DNA of 64,000 nucleotides from Gammaproteobacteria bacterium. Its GTDB lineage: Bacteria > Pseudomonadota > Gammaproteobacteria > Pseudomonadales > Litorivicinaceae. Location of the stretch: positions 1 to 64,000 of the forward strand of contig JAHEDY010000005.1 in NCBI GenBank assembly GCA_024640985.1. Direction: 5' to 3'. The notes under the pieces are model-generated. The model was not told the origin of the DNA and did no database searches. It saw nothing but the letters and a program-made list of their open reading frames with translations. Made by a program: the position numbers and the translations under genes. This document shows, piece after piece, positions 1 to 8,661 of this stretch (positions are counted from its first letter, which is position 1; each line of letters opens with the position of its first letter).

Positions 1-58
1 GCTTGAGTGGGTTGTTAGTGACCCAAGACCATTAGATGCATCAGCGACCGCTCTGGAT

Positions 59-1051
59 TTAGCTACCACGTCGCACTGAAATCTGTCCGACCGACTCTCC
101 GCGAGCGGTTCGGATCTGTGGATGCTTGACCTCATCAGGTAATCGATCAACGATGGCATCTTCACCAATGGCGCGAAGCAGTTCGATCACCAGTGCCTCT
201 TGTCCTCGCAATGATCCATCTTCGCATTTCAGAGCAAAGCCGATCTCTCGATCAGCAATGGCTCCGAGATACACACCCTCAGCACCCATTTTGACCTGTA
301 AACGACCAAGGCCTGCTTCTAACAATAGAGTGTCGAGTCGTTCTGAACCTGCGACCATGAAGGGCGCATTGGCTTGCGCGGCCCGGAGGCGAGTTGCTGC
401 TTGATTGATCGTATCGGAGAAATACCCTGCTCCTAGTTTGGCAAATCCTAACGCCATCACATCCAGTGGTAATGCATAGGTTGGAACAGAACACCCATCC
501 GATGCGTAGGGGAGCGTGTTGGCGTCAACTCCAAAGATCGTCGTCATGTGCTCGCGGATTCTCACCTGTAGCGGATGGTGGTAGTCGGTATAGCCATCCG
601 TGGGCCATCCAAGGTGCGCGCAGACAGCAAGCATCCCGGTATGTTTGCCCGAACAGCAATGATGCAGTTGTGTTGCCGTCAGATGATCATGACTTAATTG
701 TAGGCGAACCGGCTCGGTGAAGGGCAGCGTGACCCCACACTCAAGATCATCGGTTTCTAGCCCCAACTGGGTCAGCCACTGCTCCACTAGAGTGACATGC
801 TCATGCTCACCATTGTGCGACGCGCAGGCGACCGCCAAATGCGCATCATCTAAGCCAAACGCATCGGCAGCTCCGCTTAATACCAGTTCAAGCCCTTGGA
901 TCCATTTAGCAGCTGATCTTGGAAAGGTCTCCCTGTGTAAATCACCAAAGGATAACAAGGGTTGTCCATTCGCTGTGAGGACAACACCGTGGCCGATCGA
1001 TGCACTTTCGACGCGATCGCCGCGTGTGATTTCAACAAACCAAGGATTCAT
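59..1051 (-). CDS. L-asparaginase, Rhizobium etli AnsA (ReAII) family
   Basis: Probably a cytoplasmic enzyme hydrolysing L-asparagine to aspartate and ammonia. The 330-residue protein has no signal peptide and is full length for the asparaginase_II (PF06089) family, which is unrelated to E. coli AnsA/AnsB. The residues known from R. etli ReAII are all present at a constant offset of two: S46-x-x-K49 (nucleophile pair), S78 in ACASHNGE, and the metal-site residues C133 and K136 (CSGKH) and C187 (SDGCSVP). It is the last gene of a minus-strand run, 48 bp after the HNH gene. The Shine-Dalgarno is weak. Family confidence is high; the substrate is inferred. Confidence 0.88.
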   Translation of the reverse strand: MNPWFVEITRGDRVESASIGHGVVLTANGQPLLSFGDLHRETFPRSAAKWIQGLELVLSGAADAFGLDDAHLAVACASHNGEHEHVTLVEQWLTQLGLETDDLECGVTLPFTEPVRLQLSHDHLTATQLHHCCSGKHTGMLAVCAHLGWPTDGYTDYHHPLQVRIREHMTTIFGVDANTLPYASDGCSVPTYALPLDVMALGFAKLGAGYFSDTINQAATRLRAAQANAPFMVAGSERLDTLLLEAGLGRLQVKMGAEGVYLGAIADREIGFALKCEDGSLRGQEALVIELLRAIGEDAIVDRLPDEVKHPQIRTARGESVGQISVRRGS

Positions 1052-1099
1052 GTCATATCCAACAGTGAACTGAGCGTTAAGAATTGCCGAAGACTGAGG

Positions 1100-1660
1100 T
1101 CAACGCAAGCGACTTTGCCGGCTAAAGCTTGGTCGTAAAAATTCCATCTGATCCGATCGGATTCTGTGCGAATTAATCAGCGCCAAGTATTCCGCGTGGT
1201 TAGGCGTATAAGGTAACGCCAGCAGTTCCAGATGGGTTTCATCAAGCAGTTTATTGCCCTTGAACTGATTACAACGACGACATGCAGAGACCACATTCAT
1301 CCAATGATCTTTTCCGCCTTTTGACAGGGGAATGACATGATCACGAGTCAAATGCCGTTCTTCGAATGGTTTTCCACAATACAGGCAGAGATGTTGGTCG
1401 CGACGAAAAAGAGAGGTGTTGGTGAGGTTCGGGATTCGGCTTGCGAGGTCAAAGACACGACCTTCGCAAGCCATGATCGAGTGCAAAACCAGCCTCGACT
1501 GCTCGCCGGTTTGTCTCGATCGTCCACCGCGGACCGTCATGCAGGGAGAGCCAAGCGTCCAGGCCACCATTCCTCGTGCCTGTAGGGTCACCGCATCTTC
1601 CCAGTTCAGCCATTCAACTGGGGAACCGGCGATGTTTAAACGCAAGATACGCTCGTGCAT
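1100..1660 (-). CDS. HNH endonuclease family protein
   Basis: A 186-residue protein with a C-terminal HNH/zinc-ribbon nuclease domain. A CxxC pair (LCLYCGKPF) is followed by LTRDHVIPLSKGG and NVVSACRRCNQFKGNK, giving the two CxxC zinc knuckles and the H-N-H metal finger. The N-terminal 90 residues are not recognised. An AGGAG ribosome site lies about 5 nt before the ATG, and the gene starts 32 bp after nadC ends. Stand-alone chromosomal HNH proteins of this size are common in proteobacteria and their cellular role is mostly unknown. No mobile-element or toxin-immunity context is visible, so I assign only a DNA-cleaving fold. Confidence 0.8.
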   Translation of the reverse strand: MHERILRLNIAGSPVEWLNWEDAVTLQARGMVAWTLGSPCMTVRGGRSRQTGEQSRLVLHSIMACEGRVFDLASRIPNLTNTSLFRRDQHLCLYCGKPFEERHLTRDHVIPLSKGGKDHWMNVVSACRRCNQFKGNKLLDETHLELLALPYTPNHAEYLALINSHRIRSDQMEFLRPSFSRQSRLR

Positions 1661-1692
1661 CAGCTCTCCTTATCCGAAAAACTACATGGTTT

Positions 1693-2541
1693 TTATGACA
1701 ATTCAACCCTCATCGAGAGATCGATTGCACGAATATCCTTGGTCAGGGTGCCAAGCGAGATTCGATCAACTCCTGAGAGCCCGATTTCTCTCAAGTTTTC
1801 CTCGGTGATACCACCGGATGCTTCGAATTCAATATGATCGCAGTGGGCAGTTGATCGACGGCTTAACGCCTGTTGCAATGCTTGGGTGTCGAAGTTATCC
1901 AGCATAATAATATCGGGCTGTGCCGCCAGTGCTTCGTCGAGCTCTTCAAAGGTTTCCACCTCCACTTGTACTTTCACACTTGGATGCAATCGTCGCGCCG
2001 TTTGGATGGCTTGAGTAATGCTTCCGGAGGCTGCGATGTGATTTTCTTTAATCAAGACTTGATCGAACAGTCCAATGCGATGGTTTTCACCACCACCGAC
2101 TTTCACCGCATATTTTTGCGCATCGCGAAGTCCAGGAAGGGTCTTTCGCGTATCAAACAGCTTGGCCGATGTGCCGTTCAGCAATTGCGCGAGTTGATGA
2201 GTTCGTGTTGCCACAGCAGACAGCAATTGAATGAAGTTCAAAGCGGTTCTCTCCGCCGTCAATAGCGCTCTCGCTGGTCCTTCGAAGATTGCCAGTTGGC
2301 TGCCTGCGTTGATTGCATCACCTTCGTTCACAAGCCATGTGATCACCACTTCTGGATCGACTTGAGCAAAGGTTTCTGTGGCATAAGGCAGGCCAGCAAT
2401 AATCATGGCCTCGCGGGTCATCAATACAGCGCGGCCAGTCTGAGCTTCAGAGATGAGGTCAGCGGTGACATCACCGGATCGAATGTCTTCTTGCAAGGCT
2501 CGGCTGACATCGGCAGATAGGGTGCTCGGGATCGAATGCAT
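1693..2541 (-). CDS. nadC: Nicotinate-nucleotide pyrophosphorylase (carboxylating)
   Basis: Quinolinate phosphoribosyltransferase, which converts quinolinate and PRPP to nicotinate mononucleotide in de novo NAD synthesis. The frame is open to 2619, but the family N-terminus begins at the ATG at 2541 (MHSIPSTLSADVSRALQEDI), giving 282 residues, the usual length. Diagnostic segments are ERTALNFIQLLSAVATRT, DTRKTLPGLRDAQKYAV and GGGENHRIGLFDQVLIKENH, which hold the PRPP and quinolinate ligands. The ATG shares one base with the folM stop (TGATG), so translation is probably coupled. nadE lies elsewhere in this window (28374). Confidence 0.95.
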   Translation of the reverse strand: MHSIPSTLSADVSRALQEDIRSGDVTADLISEAQTGRAVLMTREAMIIAGLPYATETFAQVDPEVVITWLVNEGDAINAGSQLAIFEGPARALLTAERTALNFIQLLSAVATRTHQLAQLLNGTSAKLFDTRKTLPGLRDAQKYAVKVGGGENHRIGLFDQVLIKENHIAASGSITQAIQTARRLHPSVKVQVEVETFEELDEALAAQPDIIMLDNFDTQALQQALSRRSTAHCDHIEFEASGGITEENLREIGLSGVDRISLGTLTKDIRAIDLSMRVELS

Positions 2542-3251
2542 CAGGGCATGCCCAACGGCCGGCCACCATCTAAAGGCAACACGGTGCCTGTGGTGTAATG
2601 GTTGGATTGGAGATAACAAATTGCCTCAATGGCGACTTTAAATCCAGGAACTCGCTTCAGTGCACTCTTTGCAATCGCTTGTTCACGGTAAAGCGCATCG
2701 TCTTCATCGCGGAACTCCAACAGCGCAGGACATAACGCATTCACACGGATATCAGGCGCGTATTTTTTGGCTTGGCTTTTCGTCAGATTCAGCAGCGCAC
2801 TCTTCGACGCCGCATACGCCATATGTTTGTCGCTGCCTCGATTTGCGACATGATCTGACACATTCACAATCGAAGGGTTGTGCGCTTGGAGCAGCGCCTG
2901 GTGAAGGGCATCACTGAAAACCATCGGCGCACCAACATGAATCCGCATCATGAGGGCCAAATTCTCGAGATCATGATGGCCACCTGGATCTGCGAACCAA
3001 CTGGATGCGTTGTGGACGATCGATTGAAGCCGTTGACATCGTTCTTGCAACAGCTCAGATGCCTGGTAGATCCCGTCATCTGTTGAAAAATCAGCGCGAA
3101 TGCACACCGCGCCGGCCGCCGTGAGCTGGCTGACTTCAGGCCGCTCCGTGCGATAGGTGAGCACCACTGGTTGATCGTTATTCAAATAATGCATCGCGAG
3201 CGCAAAGCCTAAGCGAGTGGCGCCACCTGTGATTAATATCGGGTCAGTCAT
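2541..3251 (-). CDS. folM: Dihydromonapterin reductase, SDR family
   Basis: NADPH-dependent short-chain reductase that makes tetrahydromonapterin and can act as an alternative dihydrofolate reductase. The 236-residue protein has the Rossmann motif ITGGATRLG near the N-terminus (residues 7-15), an NAS segment (VHNASSW) and the catalytic YAASK. The TGGATRLG variant of TGxxxGxG and the overall length are typical of FolM rather than FabG. It overlaps the preceding 96-residue gene by ATGA and nadC by one base, so these three genes form a tightly coupled unit. The folE/folX genes that sit beside folM in some pseudomonads are not here. Confidence 0.85.
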   Translation of the reverse strand: MTDPILITGGATRLGFALAMHYLNNDQPVVLTYRTERPEVSQLTAAGAVCIRADFSTDDGIYQASELLQERCQRLQSIVHNASSWFADPGGHHDLENLALMMRIHVGAPMVFSDALHQALLQAHNPSIVNVSDHVANRGSDKHMAYAASKSALLNLTKSQAKKYAPDIRVNALCPALLEFRDEDDALYREQAIAKSALKRVPGFKVAIEAICYLQSNHYTTGTVLPLDGGRPLGMP

Positions 3252-3538
3252 GCTGTGAGGTTATCCGGCCGTATGGGGTCTTCCATTTGAAAGAAGGCGT
3301 GGGAAAGTTGCAAGGGGGATGGCCAATAATTACGTTCACGACGCCAGTAATGTTCAGCTTCCTTACATAGTGCATCAAATGCTTGATTGTAGGGATGATG
3401 CGGATCCATCGGATCACCATCGATCATCTGATCGATTCCGAGCTCGTGCTGGCGTCTTTGAAACCAAGAAAGTAACACCTGATATTCGCGCGCATGACGA
3501 GCGGTGTTTTCCGGTTCAGTGATGATGGTGTACATCAA
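3248..3538 (-). CDS. Uncharacterised 96-residue protein coupled to folM
   Basis: I do not recognise this family. The protein is small and soluble, rich in His, Trp, Tyr and charged residues (HAREYQVLLSWFQRRQHELG, EAEHYWRRERNYWPSPLQL), with no signal peptide or membrane segment. Coding is supported by context: its start overlaps the end of the secreted DUF4864-like gene by 4 bp and its TGA overlaps the folM ATG (ATGA), an arrangement expected of real operon members. A role linked to pterin metabolism or the neighbouring repair genes would be guesswork. Confidence 0.7.
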   Translation of the reverse strand: MMYTIITEPENTARHAREYQVLLSWFQRRQHELGIDQMIDGDPMDPHHPYNQAFDALCKEAEHYWRRERNYWPSPLQLSHAFFQMEDPIRPDNLTA

Positions 3539-3993
3539 AGCGCGTTCAATTTTGGACCAAGCGGAATTCGAGTCACCGAATCGGTCATCCAGCTGTCTGC
3601 GTGATCACCACTGGTTTGTTTGGACAATGACCAGAGAAAACCGGCTGCCTCACCATTCGTGCTGATCACGATGAGTGGAATGGAGGCACTGTGTGTCCCT
3701 GCATATTCAGGCTCGCCTAACGTTCTGCTGGTGTGATTAATTAATGGCTCATAGGTCGGCTGTTTAACGATTGCTTTAAAGTGCCAAAGAGGCCCTGTGG
3801 ATCGTTTGTTTGCAGGACTTGCAAAAACAAATGCTTGTTGAAGACCAGCATCGGGAGTTGGCGAATCATTCTTCGCCATACTTCCTAAGACGATTTCAAC
3901 GACGTCAATGGGTGAAAAATCAGGTGAGGGCGTTTTGTCAAAACTCCAACTCAACGATGACATACCAAGGGTAAGAAAGACTAACCAACGCAT
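3535..3993 (-). CDS. Exported DUF4864-like protein
   Basis: The frame opens at 4104, but an ATG at 3993 has a strong GGAGG about 7 nt upstream and begins a plain signal peptide (MRWLVFLTLGMSSLSWS), giving 152 residues. The mature part reads SPIDVVEIVLGSMAKND, then FASPANKRSTGPLWHF, and ends with SWMTDSVTRIPL. That pattern (SPeeVV, FASPaNk..tGP, WMTDsV) is that of the DUF4864 family of cyanobacteria, plants and proteobacteria, whose function is unknown. It lies 34 bp after pdeM and overlaps the next gene by 4 bp. The periplasmic location is predicted from the signal peptide only. Confidence 0.75.
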   Translation of the reverse strand: MRWLVFLTLGMSSLSWSFDKTPSPDFSPIDVVEIVLGSMAKNDSPTPDAGLQQAFVFASPANKRSTGPLWHFKAIVKQPTYEPLINHTSRTLGEPEYAGTHSASIPLIVISTNGEAAGFLWSLSKQTSGDHADSWMTDSVTRIPLGPKLNAL

Positions 3994-4027
3994 GATCGAC
4001 CTCCGGGGCTTTTTTATGACATGGGGG

Positions 4028-4669
4028 TTAAATAGATGGAGGCAAGACTTCATTGCCGACGATTGCATAACAGGAGGCTTCTCTGGGTTGAAAGCGAGGT
4101 CCACCCGAGAACGCCGTAAATGCAGGCAACAACAATAATCGTTGATCGGTCACCGCAAAGCAGGCGCAGACTAAATGATCTGCCGCAGTCTTGAATTCAA
4201 TTTGTGGATGAACATGTCCAGCAATCCTTGCTTGCGATCCGTGATCTGGATGATGCGCAAGCTCGACGCCCCGCCAGAGTGTTGGTTCGGGATGGATTTG
4301 AAAGTCAAGCGCGGCCGCAAACGGTTGTGCTTTGCGATCATGGTTTCCAAGAATCACATGAAATTGCACATTCAGTCTGATGAATTGATGCATCCACCGA
4401 TCCATTTGAGCGTCAGTGATGGATGGTGGGTGGTGAAACAAATCGCCAAGAATCCATACCGAGGATGCATTGGTTTCAGTGATGGCGTTTGAAAGCCGAT
4501 TGAGATCATCTGTCTCACCGCCATCGGGAACAGGGATGCCCGATTGTCGAAAATGTGCACCTTTCCCCAGATGTAGATCGCTTAAAAACAACGTACTGCT
4601 GTCTTGGTGCCACAGTGTCCGATCTGCGCGAGCTGAAAATCGCTGTGCTCCAAATTCAATGATTTGCAT
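4028..4669 (-). CDS. pdeM: Ligase-associated DNA damage response endonuclease PdeM
   Basis: Calcineurin-like metallophosphoesterase of 213 residues, the PdeM type found beside ATP-dependent ligases. The metal-binding motifs are in order: SDLHLGKG (D31, H33), GDLFHH (D76), GNHD (108-111), and later AHHPDHG and GHVHP. It begins inside the last 14 bp of the helicase gene, so the two are probably translationally coupled. Its family role is nucleolytic processing of damaged or branched DNA within the ligase-associated module; the exact substrate in this organism is not known. Confidence 0.88.
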   Translation of the reverse strand: MQIIEFGAQRFSARADRTLWHQDSSTLFLSDLHLGKGAHFRQSGIPVPDGGETDDLNRLSNAITETNASSVWILGDLFHHPPSITDAQMDRWMHQFIRLNVQFHVILGNHDRKAQPFAAALDFQIHPEPTLWRGVELAHHPDHGSQARIAGHVHPQIEFKTAADHLVCACFAVTDQRLLLLPAFTAFSGGPRFQPREASCYAIVGNEVLPPSI

Positions 4670-7088
4670 GGAAGTCTCTCGTTAAACGAGCCATACGTTC
4701 GGCAACACTTTCCGTGGATAAACGCGCGCTTAATCGGTCAATCACCAGAGGAAGCGCAAGCGGTGAGGGTTGTGCGATGGGTTTCATTGACAGTGGTTTT
4801 CGGGATAAATCGTGCAGGGTTCTATGCAGCCGATCAATATCAAATTCGTCGCGAAGGACATCCTGTTTGGCTTGATTGAGCAACACATGCCCGGGATCGT
4901 ATTGATGGAGTACGTCGTACAGCAGTCCTGCTGAGGATTGCAGCATGCGAAGTGATTTTTGACGGCCAGGATAGCCTTCAAAAATCAGACCTGAGATGCG
5001 AGCGGTGGCTCGGAACTGTCGTCGAACCAATTCTGACAGGTTCAGCGCTTTTTCAAGATCGTCCGTGAGATGTTCAGGAGAGACGATCGAGGCCCAGTGG
5101 GCTTGGCAATGATCGAGTGGTTCAGGCTCTGGGCTCAGCAGTTCAATGCCGTAGTCATTCACAGTGACTGTGAGCGTCGCCGGGATGATCTCGGCAACTC
5201 GTGCCGCGATTAACGGTCCCAGTGCTTGATGGACCAACCAACCAGCGAAGGGATAAAAGCACAGATGGAATCCGTCTCGGGTTTTAAACTGCTCTGCCAT
5301 GGTGACATCAACCTGTGGGCAATGACTGATATGCGACTGAATGGTTGAAGTCTCTTCAAGCGCTTGTTTCAACCATCGATGATTCAGAATCCGCGGAGAT
5401 AAGGGGCGTTGTCGTTGGAAATCAGCGGAGACTTGGATGGCTAAGGTTTCTGATAACGGTAATCGTCCACCGGTCCATCGCGGGATTTCAGTGACTTTCC
5501 CGCGCCCGGCCGGTTTGACGATGAGTTCGCCATCAGCGAATCGCAGCATTTCCAGCCGTTTGCCTGAGAAGCGGAAAATATCACCAGGCCGCAATCGACC
5601 AGCAAAGGACTCTTCCACTTCACCAAGGCTACCACCGCGGCGCATTTTGACGCGGACATGGGCATGCGAGACGATGGTGCCGATACTCATTCGATGGCGT
5701 CGGGCTGTTTGCTGGGACACCAATAAAAAATAGCCATCATCGCGTTGTTCAAGACGCCGATACTCAGGATATTCTTTGAGTGATTCAGAGCCTTTGACAA
5801 GCACTGTGAGTAATCGATTAAAGGTGTCCTCTGAGAGATCTCGATAAGCCCAGGACGCCTGAATCTCGGGAAACATCACGTTGGGATGCCATGGTGCTTG
5901 TAAGGCCATGGTGACCAGATGCTGGATCAGCACATCAAGGCAGTGTTCCGGTGGTCGAATCGGTTCTAAAGACTGATGATCGAGGGCATCAGCAAGGGCG
6001 GCGTATTCGTTAAGATGCAGCCTGTTGGTTGGCACCAGTAACACATCCGTGCCTGCCCCTGGTCGATGACTTGCACGGCCAGCGCGCTGGATGAGACGAC
6101 TGACCGAACGTGGTGAGCCGACTTGGACGATGCGTTCGACAGCCTGGAAATCGACCCCGAGATCTAACGCACTGGTGGCGACCACGCAATCAATTTCGCC
6201 GGTTTTGAGCTTCGCTTCGACCAGTTGTCTGGACTCCGAAGAGAGCGACCCGTGATGCAGTGCGATGGACAGATCCATGCGAACAATGCTGAGCGCCTGA
6301 AACCATTGCTCAGCTTGGTTGCGAGTGTTGGTAAATAGTAGGGTCGTTTGGCCCTTCAATAGGTGTTGACTAACCGGTTTTAGGAGACTTAATCCAAGAT
6401 GCCCAGCCCAGGGTAGTCGAGCATTTTCGCCAGATTCAGCAACGCTGAGAGTAACTACGCGGTCGATATCAGCTTGAGTCAGTTCACCGTCCACTCCCAT
6501 CGGCAAGAGCACCTCAAGGGCCGCTTTCGGGTCTTTCAAGGTGGCGGAGACGCCGGTGATGGTGACATCAGCACTGAAGCGTCTGAGGCGTTGCAAACAC
6601 AAGCTCATTTGGACGCCACGTTTAGATGCCATGAGGTCGTGCCACTCATCGACGACGACCGATTCCAAGGAGGCAAATAGCGCCTGAGATTTGGGTGACG
6701 ACAAAATGACCGACAATGATTCGGGGGTTGTCATCAAAATCTGTGGAGGTTTGCGAAACAGGCTCGCTCGATCTTTGGCTGATGTATCACCGTTTCGTGA
6801 AAGTACCCGCACGTCGCTATCGATCAATGGATCTTTCAGCGCCAGTTCAAGATCTTTCGTCATCGCTCGGAGCGGCGTGACGTACAAAAGTCGGACTCCC
6901 TCTGCCTGAGGATTCGCTAGCAGTTTTTCGATCATGGCGCCGGTTGCCGCAAGTGTTTTCCCAGACCCTGTCGGGCATTGGATCAACTGATGGACTCGGT
7001 TGGCTGTTCGTTCCCACGCCAGTGATTGAAAGGCGAAGGGTTCAAACCCCTTGCTGCGAAAGTAAGCATGGAGACGATCAAAGGGCAT
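4656..7088 (-). CDS. Ligase-associated DNA damage response DEXH-box helicase (Lhr-like)
   Basis: An 810-residue superfamily 2 helicase of the Lhr-related type that accompanies bacterial ATP-dependent ligases. Walker A is PTGSGKT (39-45), the Walker B box is DEWH (146-149), followed by VSATL (motif III) and the C-terminal helicase segments ALHHGSLSSE, VATSALDLGVDF and RAGRASHRPGAG. The remaining ~400 residues are the Lhr core extension. It overlaps the ligase start by 11 bp and pdeM by 14 bp. By analogy with Lhr proteins it is expected to move 3'-5' on single-stranded DNA during repair; that is inference. Confidence 0.9.
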   Translation of the reverse strand: MPFDRLHAYFRSKGFEPFAFQSLAWERTANRVHQLIQCPTGSGKTLAATGAMIEKLLANPQAEGVRLLYVTPLRAMTKDLELALKDPLIDSDVRVLSRNGDTSAKDRASLFRKPPQILMTTPESLSVILSSPKSQALFASLESVVVDEWHDLMASKRGVQMSLCLQRLRRFSADVTITGVSATLKDPKAALEVLLPMGVDGELTQADIDRVVTLSVAESGENARLPWAGHLGLSLLKPVSQHLLKGQTTLLFTNTRNQAEQWFQALSIVRMDLSIALHHGSLSSESRQLVEAKLKTGEIDCVVATSALDLGVDFQAVERIVQVGSPRSVSRLIQRAGRASHRPGAGTDVLLVPTNRLHLNEYAALADALDHQSLEPIRPPEHCLDVLIQHLVTMALQAPWHPNVMFPEIQASWAYRDLSEDTFNRLLTVLVKGSESLKEYPEYRRLEQRDDGYFLLVSQQTARRHRMSIGTIVSHAHVRVKMRRGGSLGEVEESFAGRLRPGDIFRFSGKRLEMLRFADGELIVKPAGRGKVTEIPRWTGGRLPLSETLAIQVSADFQRQRPLSPRILNHRWLKQALEETSTIQSHISHCPQVDVTMAEQFKTRDGFHLCFYPFAGWLVHQALGPLIAARVAEIIPATLTVTVNDYGIELLSPEPEPLDHCQAHWASIVSPEHLTDDLEKALNLSELVRRQFRATARISGLIFEGYPGRQKSLRMLQSSAGLLYDVLHQYDPGHVLLNQAKQDVLRDEFDIDRLHRTLHDLSRKPLSMKPIAQPSPLALPLVIDRLSARLSTESVAERMARLTRDFHANH

Positions 7089-8661
7089 GGTTGCTCGTCA
7101 TCAGTGCGTGAAAATGTGTCAATCCGTCTGCGTCCTTGGGTCCCACATCCTGCCGCCAACGTAAAATTCGTGGAAACCGAAGCGCGATTCCACTTTTATG
7201 TCGGGTCGAGGTAGCAATGCCCTCGAATCCAATTTCAAAGACCTGTAATGGCTCGACTTGCCGCACGGGCCCGAATTTCTGGAGGGTATGTTTTCTGATC
7301 CATTGATCCATGGCTTTCAGTTCAACATCGGTCAAACCCGAATACGCTTTCGCAACAGGGACCAGTTCATCCTGATCATTCCAGCACGCGAGTGTGTAGT
7401 CGCTGTGCAGGTTGGCTCGACGCCCGTGGCCTGCTTGCGCATAGATCAAGACGCAATCGGCGGTCATGGGGTCCAGTTTCCATTTCCACCAATATCCAGC
7501 TTTCCGTCCGGATCCGTAGGTGCTCTGTCGATCTTTGATCATGACGCCTTCAGCACCGATGTCGCGCGCTGCCTCTCTCATTGCGGCGATCTCTTCAGCA
7601 CGTTCTGGGGCCAGCACAGGACTTTGCTGAATCGCGATGGTTTTCAGCACCGCTTGGCGTGCAACCAGCGGTTGATCGCGCATGTCTGCACCCTGAAAGC
7701 GCAAGAGATCATAGGCTTTGAAGAAAGCAGGGTGTGTTTTGAGCAGTGTTTGTGTGATGCGTTTGCGGTTCAAACGGGTCTGCAGTTGATTAAAGCTCTG
7801 CAATTGGCCAGGGGTTCCAGCGAGAATTTCGCCATCGAGGATGATGGGCGAAGGAAGAGTGACTGCGCTGTCAACGATGTCAGGGAATTGCTCGGTGATG
7901 TCCTGATCACCTCGAGACCACAGGCGGATGGTTTGATCGGTTTTAATCAATTGAGCTCGAATGCCATCCCATTTGTATTCAATCAGCGTATCTTGCGGCT
8001 TGAGTGCTGTGATTTCCTCGTCTGTGATCGGATTAGCGAGCAAAAATGGCAAGGGTCTGGCATCCATTTCGTTTTGTGTCACCGGTTCTTGCAATCGTTG
8101 TAACCAATCGCGATCGGCGACGAACGGTCCCATCAATCGTTCTTCAATGACCGCCCGATCCATGTCGATCGCGCGTGCAATTGCCTCATGGACCAGACCT
8201 TTGCTGACTCCGACCCGAAAGCCACCGGATGACAGTTTGAGAAATAAAAACGCCTCATCCTTGGAGAACTCCTGTAGTTGCGCGAGGAGTGCGTCGGCAA
8301 GAACCTCTGGTTTGAGTCCTGCGAGCATGGTCTGGCGATCAACCCATTGCTTGAGAATCGGATCGTTGGTTTGCGGTTTCGCTTGAGGATTGGCAAATAA
8401 GATGGCGAGCGTTTCTGACAGATCACCGACGGTTGCGTAACACTCGTCAAACAGCCACGGCGTCTCAACAAATGCTTGGTTGGCTGTGTACTTTAAGAGA
8501 CTGGGTTTGAGTCGCTTTTTTTCCAGTCGACCGGTGAGTGCCTCAACGGCGATTGCACTTTCCAGCACATCGGCATGACGAATAAAATCCATCAAAGCAT
8601 CCCGTTTTGCGTTGGTCGACTGGCTGGTATCTAGCGCTTGAAACAAGCCGACAAAATTCAT
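7078..8661 (-). CDS. ATP-dependent DNA ligase, damage-response type
   Basis: A 527-residue ATP-dependent DNA ligase with an N-terminal helical DNA-binding domain (about 1-200). The adenylation lysine lies in EYKWDGIR (K230, KxDG motif), and later nucleotidyltransferase motifs follow (ILDGEI, EGVMIKD, WWKWK), then an OB-fold. This is the ligase of the bacterial ligase-associated module, sometimes called the cisplatin damage-response ligase, and it is distinct from the replicative NAD-dependent LigA and from Ku-linked LigD. No Ku gene is nearby. It overlaps the exonuclease gene by 4 bp. Confidence 0.92.
   Translation of the reverse strand: MNFVGLFQALDTSQSTNAKRDALMDFIRHADVLESAIAVEALTGRLEKKRLKPSLLKYTANQAFVETPWLFDECYATVGDLSETLAILFANPQAKPQTNDPILKQWVDRQTMLAGLKPEVLADALLAQLQEFSKDEAFLFLKLSSGGFRVGVSKGLVHEAIARAIDMDRAVIEERLMGPFVADRDWLQRLQEPVTQNEMDARPLPFLLANPITDEEITALKPQDTLIEYKWDGIRAQLIKTDQTIRLWSRGDQDITEQFPDIVDSAVTLPSPIILDGEILAGTPGQLQSFNQLQTRLNRKRITQTLLKTHPAFFKAYDLLRFQGADMRDQPLVARQAVLKTIAIQQSPVLAPERAEEIAAMREAARDIGAEGVMIKDRQSTYGSGRKAGYWWKWKLDPMTADCVLIYAQAGHGRRANLHSDYTLACWNDQDELVPVAKAYSGLTDVELKAMDQWIRKHTLQKFGPVRQVEPLQVFEIGFEGIATSTRHKSGIALRFPRILRWRQDVGPKDADGLTHFHALMTSNHAL

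Noticed and set aside
1..79. Possible tail of a plus-strand gene: one frame is open from base 2 to a TGA at 77-79, another from base 3 to a TAG at 33-35
   Set aside because: Too short to identify any family, and the longer option would overlap the asparaginase gene; cannot be supported without upstream sequence.
1100..1660. HNH gene as part of a restriction, toxin or phage system
   Set aside because: No methylase, immunity, toxin delivery domain or phage gene nearby; the neighbours are nadC and an asparaginase.
7258..8103. Long plus-strand open frame (281 codons) opposite the DNA ligase
   Set aside because: It is antisense to a clear ligase with all motifs; its translation has no recognisable domain and no ribosome site. 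Similar antisense frames opposite nadE (28851-29528) and ilvB (36120-36752) were dismissed for the same reason.
4656..8661. Phage-defence island reading of the helicase-nuclease-ligase-phosphoesterase genes
   Set aside because: All four match the known ligase-associated DNA damage response module in its usual order, so a repair role is the simpler explanation.
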